Of a stretch of DNA of 64,000 bases, positions 19,922 to 29,018 are shown piece by piece. Position numbers and translations under genes: made by a program. The notes beneath the pieces were generated by a model. It was not told where the DNA came from, ran no database searches, and saw only the letters and a list, made by a program, of their open reading frames with translations. Within the stretch, counting starts at the first letter, position 1, and each line of letters begins with the position of its first letter. This DNA is from Advenella kashmirensis W13003 (lineage in GTDB: Bacteria > Pseudomonadota > Gammaproteobacteria > Burkholderiales > Burkholderiaceae_B). The DNA lies in the NCBI RefSeq assembly GCF_000506985.1, contig NZ_KI650979.1:62001-126000 (forward strand), given 5' to 3'.

Positions 19922-20617
19922 CTATACCTGAAAGCCCGCGCTTTTTTTCAATCCATCGTGCGCGCTGTCGCTCAACATATCCAGCAACCGCCGGGCCAGT
20001 TCGGGCTGTTGCGCGTGAATCGCAACGCCAGCGGTATATACCGTATCCAGCTCGGACCCCGGCGGGAGCTTGCCCGCCAACTGCACACCCGGTGTATACA
20101 GAATTTCGGTGACTTGCGTGCAACCCATGCTGGAATCATCGCCGGACTCAGCCAGCGCCTTCATGGCAGTGGCACCGTTGGGATATTCCCGGATATTGCC
20201 TGCAATATCCTCCAGAACCCCCAATTGTTCAAACACGCTTTTCATATGAATACCTGCGGTGGAACGGGCCATATCCGGAACCATGATCTGTGTGGCCGCC
20301 CGCAATGCCCGTCGCAATTGGTCCTGCGTCGTCACCGGCCCGCTTTGCGTTGCGGACCGGAAAGCAACCCCGGTGCTGACCGTACCGATGTCCCGCATGA
20401 GCGATGCATCGACCCGCCCGTCGCTCGACAGTTCATCCATCAACTTTCTGGATAGTATCAGCAGGTCGCAGGAAGTTCCGTCCAGCAATTTTTCTTTCAT
20501 GGTGCCGACTGCACCGAACGTGCCGTCTATGGTAGCGGACGTTTCGTTCTCGAATTGCGTCCTGAGTCCGTCAACCAGACCGAATGCCGCACCGCCGCTC
20601 AATATCCTTAATTTCAT
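19922..20617 (-). CDS. ModA-like substrate-binding protein without signal peptide
   Basis: Type II periplasmic-binding-fold protein of 231 aa related to the molybdate-binding ModA family (MKLRILSGGAAFGLVDGL; an SCDLLILSRKLMDEL segment; TSTGVAF-like turn). The N-terminus begins directly with the first beta strand: there is no signal peptide, and a good AGGAG site sits 5 bases before the ATG, so the start is firm and the product should be cytoplasmic. It is the last gene of the operon bug-[2Fe-2S]-Mo subunit, 23 bases after the molybdenum subunit. A role in molybdate or ligand handling for that enzyme is possible but is inference; the true function is unknown. Confidence 0.8.
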   Translation of the reverse strand: MKLRILSGGAAFGLVDGLRTQFENETSATIDGTFGAVGTMKEKLLDGTSCDLLILSRKLMDELSSDGRVDASLMRDIGTVSTGVAFRSATQSGPVTTQDQLRRALRAATQIMVPDMARSTAGIHMKSVFEQLGVLEDIAGNIREYPNGATAMKALAESGDDSSMGCTQVTEILYTPGVQLAGKLPPGSELDTVYTAGVAIHAQQPELARRLLDMLSDSAHDGLKKSAGFQV

Positions 20618-20640
20618 CGTCTCTCCTGTTTACTGCGAAA

Positions 20641-22827
20641 TCAAACCTGTTCCTGTATGGTCTGGTTTATCCGTTCGAACGTCATCGGCATTTGCTTCAG
20701 ACGTACGCCAATCGCATTATGTATCGCATTCGCAATAGCAGCAGCGGTGGGCGCCAGAGATGGCTCGCCTGCACCGACCGGCGGCTGATCAGGTTGATCC
20801 AGCAGACTGATCTCAATGTCAGGCACGTCTGAAAACCGGATGACCGGATACTTCTGCCAATCATCATCCATCAATGCCCTGCCACTGAAGTGCGCCTCTT
20901 CCATCGTCGCCCATGAGGTCGCCTGAATCGCCCCTCCTTCTATCTGCTGCATCACGCCATCCGGGTTGATGATTTCTCCCACATCGACGGCGATAAAAAG
21001 CGTGTCCACCACAACCCGATGTCCCAGGAGAACTTTGGCAACGACCGCGCAATAAGCCCCCTTGTTTTTATATCTGGCGTAGCCCACGCCCCAGCCGACC
21101 GCGTCGTTGTTGTGGCCCGGCCCTGTTGATCCGGGCCAGCCGCTTATCCTGCGCACTTCCTGCAGGACATTGATCGCACGCGGGTCCGAGAGAATACCCA
21201 GACGATAGTCAATAGGATCTATGTCAAAATCAGCAGCAATCGTATCGAGCATCGATTCAATGGCGAACACATTGCCGAATGCGCCAAGACAACGCAGGGA
21301 TGATGTGCGGACAGGCATATGCAATACGCGATGCGAAGCAAGTCGGCTGCACGGCAGATCATAAGAAGGGATGAGGTTTCGCTCTGTGCCGCCACCTGCA
21401 ACAATTGGCGCATTGATCGCAGAGCTGACGGGTTGGGCCCGCGCCTGATACCAGGAACCGAGCAATGTCGAGGTCGGCGCGCGGCCGGGACGCAGGCTGT
21501 GACCAGGACTCCATGTCTGGTGTTGCCAGTCCTGAATGCGTCCTTCTTTGTCCACTCTGACCTTAAGATGCATTGACATGGCAGGGCCCTGAGGCGACCA
21601 GCACAATTCGTCCGCGCGTGACCATTGAATCCGCACCTGCCGCCCTTTGGCATAACGCGACAGCCAGGCGGCGTCAAACGCAACGTCATCGGCGCCGTTG
21701 TGTCCATAACATCCGGCCCCCGGGACGTGTTCCACAACAATATGCTGCTCATCCACGCCAAACACCAGCGCCAGATCGGTACGCAGATTGTACACCCCCT
21801 GACTGTGTGTCCATACGTGCAGGCGATCATCTTCATGGCAAATGGCATATGCGCACGAAGGGCCAATAGAGGCATGCTTGATAAAGGGCTTGTCGTAATC
21901 AGGCTCGTATACGCTGTCGTTCCGGTCTTCCCGTCCAGGCAGGTTTAAGCCCGATGCGGCCGACGCAGCATCTGCATAATCAATCGTATCGCAGGCCTGT
22001 TCCCGCATCCAGGCACCTAGTCTGCCGGGATCAGGCAAACAATCGGCTTCCTGCCAGGTCGCAGATTGTCCCAGCATGACCACAGCCCTTTCCGCTATAT
22101 ATTCATGTTCCGCCAGGACCCCGACCAGCGATCCGTCCCGGGCAATGGCAACCACGCCCTTCATCTGCTCCACCGCCGTTGCGTCGATATCGATTAAAGT
22201 CGCCTGAATCGACGGTGGCCGCAAGATGCGCCCATGCAATACACGGTCCGATAGCATGTCATGGATAAACCCATACCTGCCCGTCGATTTTTCCGTAATC
22301 CCCAACGCGGGAACGCTGGCGCTCACATAGGGAATTTCCTTTTCTGGCAAACTAGCGTCGTCCGCATAGAACACGTCCAGATCCACTTCTTTTGCCAATT
22401 CCCAATAATCTCCTACACGAATTTTGTCCGAATAGAAGGTACCGGCGGCCACGGTAATGGATTCGGGCGCCACTGAATGCATTGCCGCTGCGCGAACGAC
22501 AAACAAATGTCGAACGCGTCTACAGATCAGACGCACTGCCATCCCGGAATGCTGAATAGACAGACTGCCAGACGTAATGGATTCGTCGGGACTAAGTCCC
22601 GTGCGGGCACGGACCATCTCAATGCACTCAAACGACACTCGCAATTCGTGCGCGGCGATCTGGCCGATGGCTGTCAGAATATTCTGACCCAGCTCGACTT
22701 TGCCTGAATAGATTCGAAAGGTTCTGCTGTGGGCATCAATGCTGATCCATGTGGAGATGAGCCGATTGCCCGCTATGCTGATCGGCAGGCCTGTTTCCGA
22801 GGCTAACGGCGTGAAAGCTGCCTTCAT
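20641..22827 (-). CDS. Molybdenum hydroxylase large subunit (isoquinoline 1-oxidoreductase/nicotinate dehydrogenase type)
   Basis: Molybdopterin-binding catalytic subunit, xanthine dehydrogenase family, 728 aa, the size of IorB-like proteins. It likely hydroxylates an N-heterocycle or oxidises an aldehyde with water as oxygen donor. Visible markers are KVELGQNILTAIGQIAAHEL near the N-terminus (the family GKVELGQG motif), the Mo-pterin region PVRTSSLRCLGAFGNVFAIE, and the catalytic glutamate in PPVGAGEPSLAP near the C-terminus. No Tat signal and no cytochrome c domain are present, unlike some IorB and NicB relatives. It overlaps the [2Fe-2S] subunit by four bases. No FAD (CoxM-type) subunit is encoded nearby. 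The substrate is unknown. Confidence 0.88.
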   Translation of the reverse strand: MKAAFTPLASETGLPISIAGNRLISTWISIDAHSRTFRIYSGKVELGQNILTAIGQIAAHELRVSFECIEMVRARTGLSPDESITSGSLSIQHSGMAVRLICRRVRHLFVVRAAAMHSVAPESITVAAGTFYSDKIRVGDYWELAKEVDLDVFYADDASLPEKEIPYVSASVPALGITEKSTGRYGFIHDMLSDRVLHGRILRPPSIQATLIDIDATAVEQMKGVVAIARDGSLVGVLAEHEYIAERAVVMLGQSATWQEADCLPDPGRLGAWMREQACDTIDYADAASAASGLNLPGREDRNDSVYEPDYDKPFIKHASIGPSCAYAICHEDDRLHVWTHSQGVYNLRTDLALVFGVDEQHIVVEHVPGAGCYGHNGADDVAFDAAWLSRYAKGRQVRIQWSRADELCWSPQGPAMSMHLKVRVDKEGRIQDWQHQTWSPGHSLRPGRAPTSTLLGSWYQARAQPVSSAINAPIVAGGGTERNLIPSYDLPCSRLASHRVLHMPVRTSSLRCLGAFGNVFAIESMLDTIAADFDIDPIDYRLGILSDPRAINVLQEVRRISGWPGSTGPGHNNDAVGWGVGYARYKNKGAYCAVVAKVLLGHRVVVDTLFIAVDVGEIINPDGVMQQIEGGAIQATSWATMEEAHFSGRALMDDDWQKYPVIRFSDVPDIEISLLDQPDQPPVGAGEPSLAPTAAAIANAIHNAIGVRLKQMPMTFERINQTIQEQV

Positions 22828-23300
22828 GATTCTGTGTCCTGTTGCAAATCATCGGCTACGCGGACAATTGCTTTGAGAATGCGCAAGTGTGAACCACATC
22901 GGCACAGGTTCGCATCCATCTGCTGCCTGATGACCTGTTCTGATGGATGTGGATGGTTCATCAGTAGTCCGGTCGCCGCAACCACCATGCCGGAAGTGCA
23001 ATAACCGCATTGTGCCGCTCCTGCCTCGACAAACGCCCGCATGACTTTACTGCCGATCTCTGCTTCCCTCAGCCCTTCAATGGTCGTCACATCCCGTTTA
23101 TCGACTGACCACAGCGGAACATTGCATGACGTGACAGGACGCCCATCAAGCAACATCATGCAGGCGCCGCAATCGCCACCACCACAGCCAAAATGCGAAC
23201 CGCTCAGAAACAGATCATTACGAATGATGTCGAGCAACGACCGGCTCTCATCCACTTCCAGAACCCGCTGCTGGCCGTTGATACTGACCGATATGCTCAT
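22824..23300 (-). CDS. Molybdenum hydroxylase [2Fe-2S] small subunit
   Basis: Electron-transfer subunit of 158 aa carrying two [2Fe-2S] clusters. The N-terminal plant-type cluster uses Cys39, Cys44, Cys47 and Cys59 (GCGGGDCGACMMLLDG). The C-terminal cluster uses Cys97, Cys100, Cys132 and Cys134 (CGYCTSG and NLCRCGSH). This is the IorA/NicA-like arrangement. Its stop overlaps the start of the large subunit by four bases, so the two subunits are translationally coupled. It lies 33 bases after the Bug receptor gene. The physiological electron acceptor is not encoded in the cluster. Confidence 0.94.
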   Translation of the reverse strand: MSISVSINGQQRVLEVDESRSLLDIIRNDLFLSGSHFGCGGGDCGACMMLLDGRPVTSCNVPLWSVDKRDVTTIEGLREAEIGSKVMRAFVEAGAAQCGYCTSGMVVAATGLLMNHPHPSEQVIRQQMDANLCRCGSHLRILKAIVRVADDLQQDTES

Positions 23301-23333
23301 ATCGCCGCTCCTTCTCGCAGACTGAAAGTACCC

Positions 23334-24317
23334 TTACTCGGACACCATCTTGGCATCCAGAGCGATTTTCCGCAGACGGGCCACGTCTTCTTTGATGTAA
23401 TCGGCAAACGCCTGTGGATTCATTACCATCGGAGTTACCCCGTCTTGCGCCCACCGTTCTTTGACAGCGGAGTCCGCGGCAATGTCGCTGACCGCTTTGT
23501 TCAATGTGTCAATAATCTCTTGGGGCGTTCCCTTGGGCGCGATCAATCCCAGCCATATATTGGCTTCGTATCCGTCGACACCCGCTTCATTCAATGTCGG
23601 CAAATCCGGGAAGATCGGTGACCTCTTCTTCCCGGTAGTGGCCAGCGCCCGCACTTTGCCAGCCTGGATCAGGGGTTTCATCGTGGCCGTCGCATCAAAC
23701 ATGTAGCTGACTTCCCCGGCTGCGACACCGGTACGGGCCTGACCACTACTCTTGTAGGGTACATGCTGCGCCTGGGTGCCGGTCATTGTCTTGAACAACT
23801 CTCCGGCGATGTGATAAGGGGTGCCCACCCCGGAGCTCGCATAATTGAGCGACCCGGGCGCTTTTTTTGCAAGAGCAATCAGATCCTGCACCGATGTTGC
23901 CTTGACATCGTTATTGACGACCAGCACCAGGCTTGCCTCGTTAATGGGCGCGATAGGAGCAAAGTCCTTTAGCAGGTTATACGGTTTGTCCTTAAGGAGC
24001 GTTTCGTTCACGGTTTGTGTGTTTGACATCACCAACAGGGTGTAGCCATCGGGCTGAGCACGTGCCACCTGCGTCGTGCCGATCACGGCACCCGCGCCCG
24101 GTTTGTTTTCAATGACAACCGATTGACCGAATTTTTTCTGCAACTGTTCTCCGAGAATGCGTGCGTAGACATCGGCGGAGCCGCCCGGTCCAAAAGGCAC
24201 AATCATTGTGATGGGACGACTGGGATACGATTGCGCCGCCAGCGCGGGTGCTGCGCCAAGCAGCAGGCTGATTGAAAAGGCCGCGCCGGCAGCCTTGAAC
24301 AAGGGGTATGCCTTCAT
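23334..24317 (-). CDS. Bug/TctC-family periplasmic solute receptor (2 of 6)
   Basis: Periplasmic receptor of 327 aa heading the operon with the two-subunit molybdenum hydroxylase and the ModA-like gene. ATG 24317 gives a signal peptide MKAYPLFKAAGAAF with cleavage after APALA, followed by QSYPSRPITMIVPFGPGG; the frame extends four codons further up. VVIENKPGAGAVIGT and HVPYKSSGQARTGV are the family loops. Its position suggests that it binds the substrate of the hydroxylase. The 233-base gap upstream contains two ATTGGTAC direct repeats that may be operator sites. Confidence 0.93.
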   Translation of the reverse strand: MKAYPLFKAAGAAFSISLLLGAAPALAAQSYPSRPITMIVPFGPGGSADVYARILGEQLQKKFGQSVVIENKPGAGAVIGTTQVARAQPDGYTLLVMSNTQTVNETLLKDKPYNLLKDFAPIAPINEASLVLVVNNDVKATSVQDLIALAKKAPGSLNYASSGVGTPYHIAGELFKTMTGTQAQHVPYKSSGQARTGVAAGEVSYMFDATATMKPLIQAGKVRALATTGKKRSPIFPDLPTLNEAGVDGYEANIWLGLIAPKGTPQEIIDTLNKAVSDIAADSAVKERWAQDGVTPMVMNPQAFADYIKEDVARLRKIALDAKMVSE

Positions 24318-24461
24318 GCATGTCTCCAAGGCTGGCTTTGCGCCAGACCGTATTTATTATTTGATTAACGTCAGCAGCCAGTGCGTATCAGGATCAATAC
24401 GCCACGGAAGAAAATGTACCACACATAAACCAATTTTTGAAAGTTATTCTTTTAATTATTA

Positions 24462-24491
24462 AATTGGTACATGTAGATTGATATATTGGTA
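24462..24491. promoter_or_regulatory. Direct repeat ATTGGTAC x2 upstream of bug-Mo hydroxylase operon
   Basis: ATTGGTAC at 24462-24469 and 24484-24491, 22 bases apart (two helical turns), 145-174 bases upstream of the Bug start. Candidate regulator site in an AT-rich gap that is otherwise featureless. Confidence 0.4.
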
Positions 24492-24550
24492 CTATTTTTA
24501 GTGAACACTGGTGCGACCTCGCGCCAGCCGAAGAAGCTCAGCCGAAGATA

Positions 24551-25264
24551 TTACATAAAATCGGACACACTCTCCTTGGTATAAAACTCGATATAGTCCA
24601 GAAGTTTGTCAGACGCGTCGGCAGCCAGTTGCGTATCTTGCTTGCTGATGGCCTGGGCAATATCGGCATGCAGACGAGCCATGGTTTTCAGGTCATGCGA
24701 TTTTTTGAAATAAAAATACCAGAACCGGCGCGACAGCCCGTGCATCAAACGCATGGCGCCTTCGGCAAATTCATTTCTGGCCGCTTTCAGCGTCAACTCA
24801 TTGAGCATTCTGTCCGCTTTCAGAAACTGGTTCACATCACCGGATTTTTCCGACTCCATGAAATCCTGGTGCAGTTGCGCAAAGGCCAGTTGCTCCTCGG
24901 GCGTGCTGCGCTTTGCCGCCATGCGGCACACAAGCCGTTCGACCTCTCTTCTGGCCTCGAGCAACTTCAATTGCTTGCGTATATTGATTTCGGGAATAAA
25001 CAGGCCACGCTGCGGCAACACGATGATCAGATGTTCTCTGGCCAGTCGCTGGATGGCCTCACGCACCGGCGTGCGACCAATATCGGTCATATCACACAGT
25101 TGCTGTTCGGAAACGGAACAGCCCGGCTCCAGCACCAGCATGGTGATGGCCTTTTCCAGCTTCTGATAGGCGATATCGGTAAGTTTGACTTTGGGCTGAA
25201 GCGGAACTGTCTCGGAAACAGGGTCCTGATTATTCTGTCTATTCGATGCGTTAGTTGAGGCCAT
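24551..25264 (-). CDS. GntR-family regulator, FCD type
   Basis: Regulator of 237 aa. About 25 disordered polar residues precede the winged helix (about 28-95; SVSEQQLCDMTDIGRTPVREA). The FCD domain follows (about 100-230; ARREVERLVCRMAAKRS). The gene sits between the bug-Mo hydroxylase operon (same strand, downstream) and the divergent alpha/beta hydrolase-dehydrogenase-MFS genes, so it is the likely local regulator of the whole 20-30 kb cluster. Possible binding sites with the shared core ACTAATATAT lie near 24480, 25344 and 27543. The effector is unknown. Confidence 0.9.
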   Translation of the reverse strand: MASTNASNRQNNQDPVSETVPLQPKVKLTDIAYQKLEKAITMLVLEPGCSVSEQQLCDMTDIGRTPVREAIQRLAREHLIIVLPQRGLFIPEINIRKQLKLLEARREVERLVCRMAAKRSTPEEQLAFAQLHQDFMESEKSGDVNQFLKADRMLNELTLKAARNEFAEGAMRLMHGLSRRFWYFYFKKSHDLKTMARLHADIAQAISKQDTQLAADASDKLLDYIEFYTKESVSDFM

Positions 25265-25341
25265 GATGTCCAGAGAATGTTGACCGGTAATGTTGCATTT
25301 TCTTCCGGCTATTGTGAAAAATCACTTCTGTGATTATTATA

Positions 25342-25359
25342 CAACTAATATATTTGTTG
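25342..25359. promoter_or_regulatory. Near-palindrome before the alpha/beta hydrolase gene
   Basis: CAACTAATATATTTGTTG; all but one pair of positions are symmetric. Lies between the divergent GntR and hydrolase genes. Shares ACTAATATAT with a site before the MFS gene. Confidence 0.4.
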
Positions 25360-25412
25360 CTTACGGCAATTTCATCAACCTGCTTTTCTAATATCCCGGG
25401 GTCAATGACAAC

Positions 25413-26117
25413 ATGACGGATACTTTGGTTCACGGCTGCGGCCCTGTGAAAATAATCGCCATACATGGCATTCAGGGCACGAATCGCGTGTGGCTTGCGC
25501 TGGCCGAAAGGCTATCCCGTCATTGCACCTTCATTCTGCCCAATCTGCCCGGAAGAGGCAATGGCACGCCGTATACGCAAGCGGACATGACGCTTGCTTC
25601 GTTTGCAGACGTCATTGAAAACACCGTACAGCAGTATATCAATGATGACGAACCGTATTGTCTCGCAGGCTGGAGCATGGGGGTCAGCGTCGCACTCAAA
25701 TTTGTCGCCCGCAGGCGCGTAGCGCCGCCTCAAAAGCTCATGCTGCTGTCAGGTGTGCCGGATATCAGCAAGGTTTCGTGGTTTGCCCAGCGCACCGACA
25801 GTGGCTTGCTCAACGAAATTCGCGAACGCGAACAGCGCCTGAATCTGCTGGCGGCGGCCGAGCACCAGGCGATCATGTGGACCTGGCAAGCCATTGCCAA
25901 CACGTCATTGGCGCAGGAATGTGCCTCAGTCACGATGCCATGCCTCATTCTCACTGGTGAAAAAGATGAGGACTCCCCCCTGCCCCAGGTCTCGTCCTTT
26001 CGCCAGCTTATCCCCGGCTCAACATTGCGCACGATCGCCAACGCGGGACATTCCATACTGACCGAAAACACCGAAACCGTTTCAACCGAATTAGCCGAAT
26101 TTCTCAATCTGGAGTAA
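25413..26117 (+). CDS. Alpha/beta-fold hydrolase
   Basis: Soluble serine hydrolase of 234 aa. The nucleophile elbow is AGWSMGVSV (Ser near residue 89); the late acid and histidine are in LTGEKDEDSPLPQ and NAGHSILTENTE. The N-terminal IHGIQGTNRVW and NLPGRGNGTPY segments supply the oxyanion region. No signal peptide. It is separated from the iron alcohol dehydrogenase gene by only three bases, so the two are an operon. In this cluster it could open a lactone, amide or ester formed after hydroxylation by the molybdenum enzyme; that is inference. Confidence 0.87.
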   Translation: MTDTLVHGCGPVKIIAIHGIQGTNRVWLALAERLSRHCTFILPNLPGRGNGTPYTQADMTLASFADVIENTVQQYINDDEPYCLAGWSMGVSVALKFVARRRVAPPQKLMLLSGVPDISKVSWFAQRTDSGLLNEIREREQRLNLLAAAEHQAIMWTWQAIANTSLAQECASVTMPCLILTGEKDEDSPLPQVSSFRQLIPGSTLRTIANAGHSILTENTETVSTELAEFLNLE

Positions 26118-26120
26118 TAC

Positions 26121-27395
26121 ATGCGTTTTGATGACCATCTGTTTTTTTGTGCCCCCAGTCGCCTCATCATCAGGGAAGGCGCCCGGCATGATCTGGCGCC
26201 GTTGCTGGCAAAGCTGGGCTATCGTCATGGTGTTCTTGTCACTGACCGTTATTTCGCAGAAAAAACATCATGGGTGTCGGACTATGTCGCCGCTGCAGAC
26301 AAATGTGGAATCGCCACACATGTATACAGCGGCGGCGAGCCCGATCCCTCCACCACGCTTTGCGACCACGCGACCCAAAGCATTTTACGCACGATGGACA
26401 ACCAGGCTCCTGACCACGTCATCGCGCTTGGCGGCGGCAGCAATATGGATCTGGCCAAGGCGCTGACCCTGACGTTACGCCATAACAAACCCGTGGCCCA
26501 TTATATGAATGGTCTTGGCGATGATGAGCCGCTGCCCTTTATTGCCATGCCCACGACCTCGGGTACGGCATCAGAAGTGACACCGGGCGCCATTCTGATT
26601 GATCCTGATAATGCAACCAAAATTGCGCTGATGGATAACCGCCTAAGGCCGTTTATTGCGCTTATCGATCCTGAGTTCACTTACACCTGTCCGCCTCGGG
26701 TAACGGCAGATTCAGGCATCGACGCCCTCATCCATGCCATTGAATCCTACGTCACCATGGACTCGACGCAATTTGATCGCGGCCACAACCCCGACCCCGG
26801 CTACAGCGGCCGCACTTACGTGAGCAAGATGTTTGCGCGTGAAGCCATTACGCTGTGCACCGAGCATCTCGAAAACGCCTATCGGGATGGCGCAAATATC
26901 CAGGCGCGTATCGGCATGAGCTACGCCAGCGTATTTGCCGGCTTATCATATGGCAGCGCCGGATTGAATGCGGTTCATGGCATTGCCTACAGTGTCGCCG
27001 GGCTAACGCACGAGACCCACGGTCGCACCAATGCAGTCATTCTGCCCTACGTTCTCTATGAACTGCGCGACAGCCGCAAGCAGGAGCTGCTGGATATTGC
27101 AGGTATTTTCGGGCTGTCCGACCCGAATGATCAGACGATTCTGCGTCTGGCGCAAAGACTGCAGGCCCTGGTCAGTGATCTGGGGATTCCGAACAACCTG
27201 AAAGACTTCGGTATTCAGTACGAACAATTGCCGCAGTTATACGCGGATGCAATGAGTGTGACCCGGCTGCGCACCGCTTTTCCCGTAGCGGATACCGCTC
27301 TCTCATATCAACGCATTATTTCAAATGCCTGGTCCGGCACCTTTGCCGACGAACCTGCAGCTCAACAGTCCGTTCCATTCGAATATATGGAATGA
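26121..27395 (+). CDS. Iron-containing alcohol dehydrogenase
   Basis: Group III (Fe-dependent) NAD(P) alcohol dehydrogenase, 424 aa. The nucleotide-binding GGGSNMDLAK motif is near residues 110-119. Metal ligands lie in TADSGIDALIHAIESYV (Asp, His) and in GLNAVHGIAYSVAGLTHETHG (two His). The chain is longer than maleylacetate reductases (about 350 aa) and closer to the 380-430 aa alcohol dehydrogenases. It is co-transcribed with the alpha/beta hydrolase and followed by the MFS transporter gene 198 bases later. It probably oxidises or reduces an alcohol/aldehyde intermediate; the substrate is not known. Confidence 0.9.
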   Translation: MRFDDHLFFCAPSRLIIREGARHDLAPLLAKLGYRHGVLVTDRYFAEKTSWVSDYVAAADKCGIATHVYSGGEPDPSTTLCDHATQSILRTMDNQAPDHVIALGGGSNMDLAKALTLTLRHNKPVAHYMNGLGDDEPLPFIAMPTTSGTASEVTPGAILIDPDNATKIALMDNRLRPFIALIDPEFTYTCPPRVTADSGIDALIHAIESYVTMDSTQFDRGHNPDPGYSGRTYVSKMFAREAITLCTEHLENAYRDGANIQARIGMSYASVFAGLSYGSAGLNAVHGIAYSVAGLTHETHGRTNAVILPYVLYELRDSRKQELLDIAGIFGLSDPNDQTILRLAQRLQALVSDLGIPNNLKDFGIQYEQLPQLYADAMSVTRLRTAFPVADTALSYQRIISNAWSGTFADEPAAQQSVPFEYME

Positions 27396-27542
27396 GTGTC
27401 CCGTGCCGGCTCTGTCAGGCCGGCAATCACTTCTGGCACTTGTGGCTTGCTCAAGATTGACCGCATCCGGGCTAAAACACTGTTGTCTCTGTAAAAAGCA
27501 CAAATTAAATATTACAAGTGCGATATATTTATATTGAATTTT

Positions 27543-27556
27543 ACTAATATATCAGT
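27543..27556. promoter_or_regulatory. Near-palindrome before the MFS gene
   Basis: ACTAATATATCAGT, symmetric except for one pair, 38-51 bases before the MFS start. Same core as the site at 25344. The region is AT-rich, so chance is not excluded. Confidence 0.35.
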
Positions 27557-27593
27557 TAAATTCAAGAAAAATATATTCACAAGGAGACGAACA

Positions 27594-28966
27594 ATGGCAT
27601 CTATATCTATTACGCCATCGGATATTTCGGGACGCATGGAAAGGCTCCCGATGACGAGCTATCAAACCAAATTATTCTGTATTATCGCAACCGCCTGGTT
27701 CTTTGACTCGATGGACCTGGGGGTGATGACCTTCATTCTCGGCTCGATCAAGGCCGAATTCGGCCTGAGTATTGCCCAAACCGGGATCGTGGCCAGCGCC
27801 AGTTTCCTGGGGATGCTGGTGGGCGCTGCCGTCGCCGGCGTTCTGGCCGACAAGTTCGGCCGCAAGCCCGTCTTTCAGGTCAGCATGGTGTTCTGGGGTC
27901 TGGGCAGCCTGTTCTGCGGTCTTTCCACCGACGTCAACATGCTGATCGCCAGCCGTATCGTGCTGGGCTTTGGCATGGGAATGGAGTTCCCGGTGGGGCT
28001 TTCAATTGTGTCGGAAATTGTGCCATCCAACCGGCGTGGCAGGTACCTGGCCATCCTGGAAGGCTTCTGGCCTATCGGTTTCATTTGCTCGGGCATCCTC
28101 AGCTACCTGCTATTGGATCTGATCGGCTGGCGCGGCATCTTCTTTGTGCTGGCAGCGCCTGCCGTGTTCGTGTTCTACATCCGCAGACATGTGCCGGAAT
28201 CCCCAAGATGGCTCTGTGATTCAGGGCAAAAGGAAAAAGCCAACAGCGTCATGACCCATATGGAGGATCATGTACGCAAAACAATGAACAACAAGGAGCT
28301 GCCCCCCGTCGTCGTTCTGCCGGCCCGTTCCGCGCAGTCTAACGCGGGCAATACCTTCTCCGAACTATGGAAAGGGGAATACGGACGCCGTACGCTGATG
28401 CTGTGGATTTTATGGTTCTTCGCGCTTATGGGCTATTACGGTCTGACCAGCTGGCTTGGGGCTCTGTTGCAACAGGCCGGCTACGAAGTCACCAAATCAG
28501 TGCTCTATACCGTGACCATATCGCTGGCTGGCGTGCCTGGCTTTATTTTTGCGTCGTGGATTATCGAAAAAATCGGTCGCAAACCCACTTGCGTGTTACT
28601 GCTGCTGGGTAGCGCTGTATCTGTATACATTTATGGCCATGTCGCCAGCGTCAAGGGGATCTGCAATACCTGATGATGTCCGGCATGTTCATGCAATTTT
28701 GCCTGTTCGGCATGTGGTCTATCCTTTACGCCTACACCCCTGAACTTTACCCCACCCGCATGCGTGCCACGGGCGCAGGTCTGGCATCGGCAATTGGACG
28801 GCTCGGTTCGTTTGTAGGCCCCTTTGCCGTCGGATTTCTCCTGCCCATTACCGGACAGACAGGTGTGTTCTCGCTAGGCGCCGTCTCTTTTATCATTGCC
28901 GCGGCCATTGTTATCGTGCTGGGCGTAGAAACGCGCGGCAAAGCACTTGAAGAAGTATCCGGATGA
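27594..28966 (+). pseudogene. MFS transporter split by a frameshift near 28655
   Basis: Major-facilitator importer (sugar/aromatic-acid type) whose frame is broken. The first part (27594-28673, 359 aa) starts after AAGGAG and has helices 1-10 with the LADKFGRKPV loop, but ends in a nonsense tail after YGHVASVK. The second part is open in the -1 frame and would read GDLQYLMMSGMFMQFC then YTPELYPTRMRATGAG to 28966, finishing helices 11-12. Joined, they give about 457 aa, normal for the family. One missing base around 28651-28658 (TCAAGGGG) explains it. An ATG at 28673 overlaps the stop, so a separately translated C-terminal piece is possible. A sequencing error is equally likely. Confidence 0.8.
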
Positions 28967-29018
28967 TCACGGATTCACTATTACAGACCATTCTGATTAT
29001 ATTCAGGGAGTAACCATC

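Noticed and set aside
27405-27440. Terminator after the iron alcohol dehydrogenase
   Set aside because: GCCGGC arms are present but no T run follows; support is too weak.
28640-28680. Programmed -1 frameshift in the MFS gene
   Set aside because: No slippery heptamer of the X-XXY-YYZ type is present in the zero frame; a base deletion or sequencing error is simpler.
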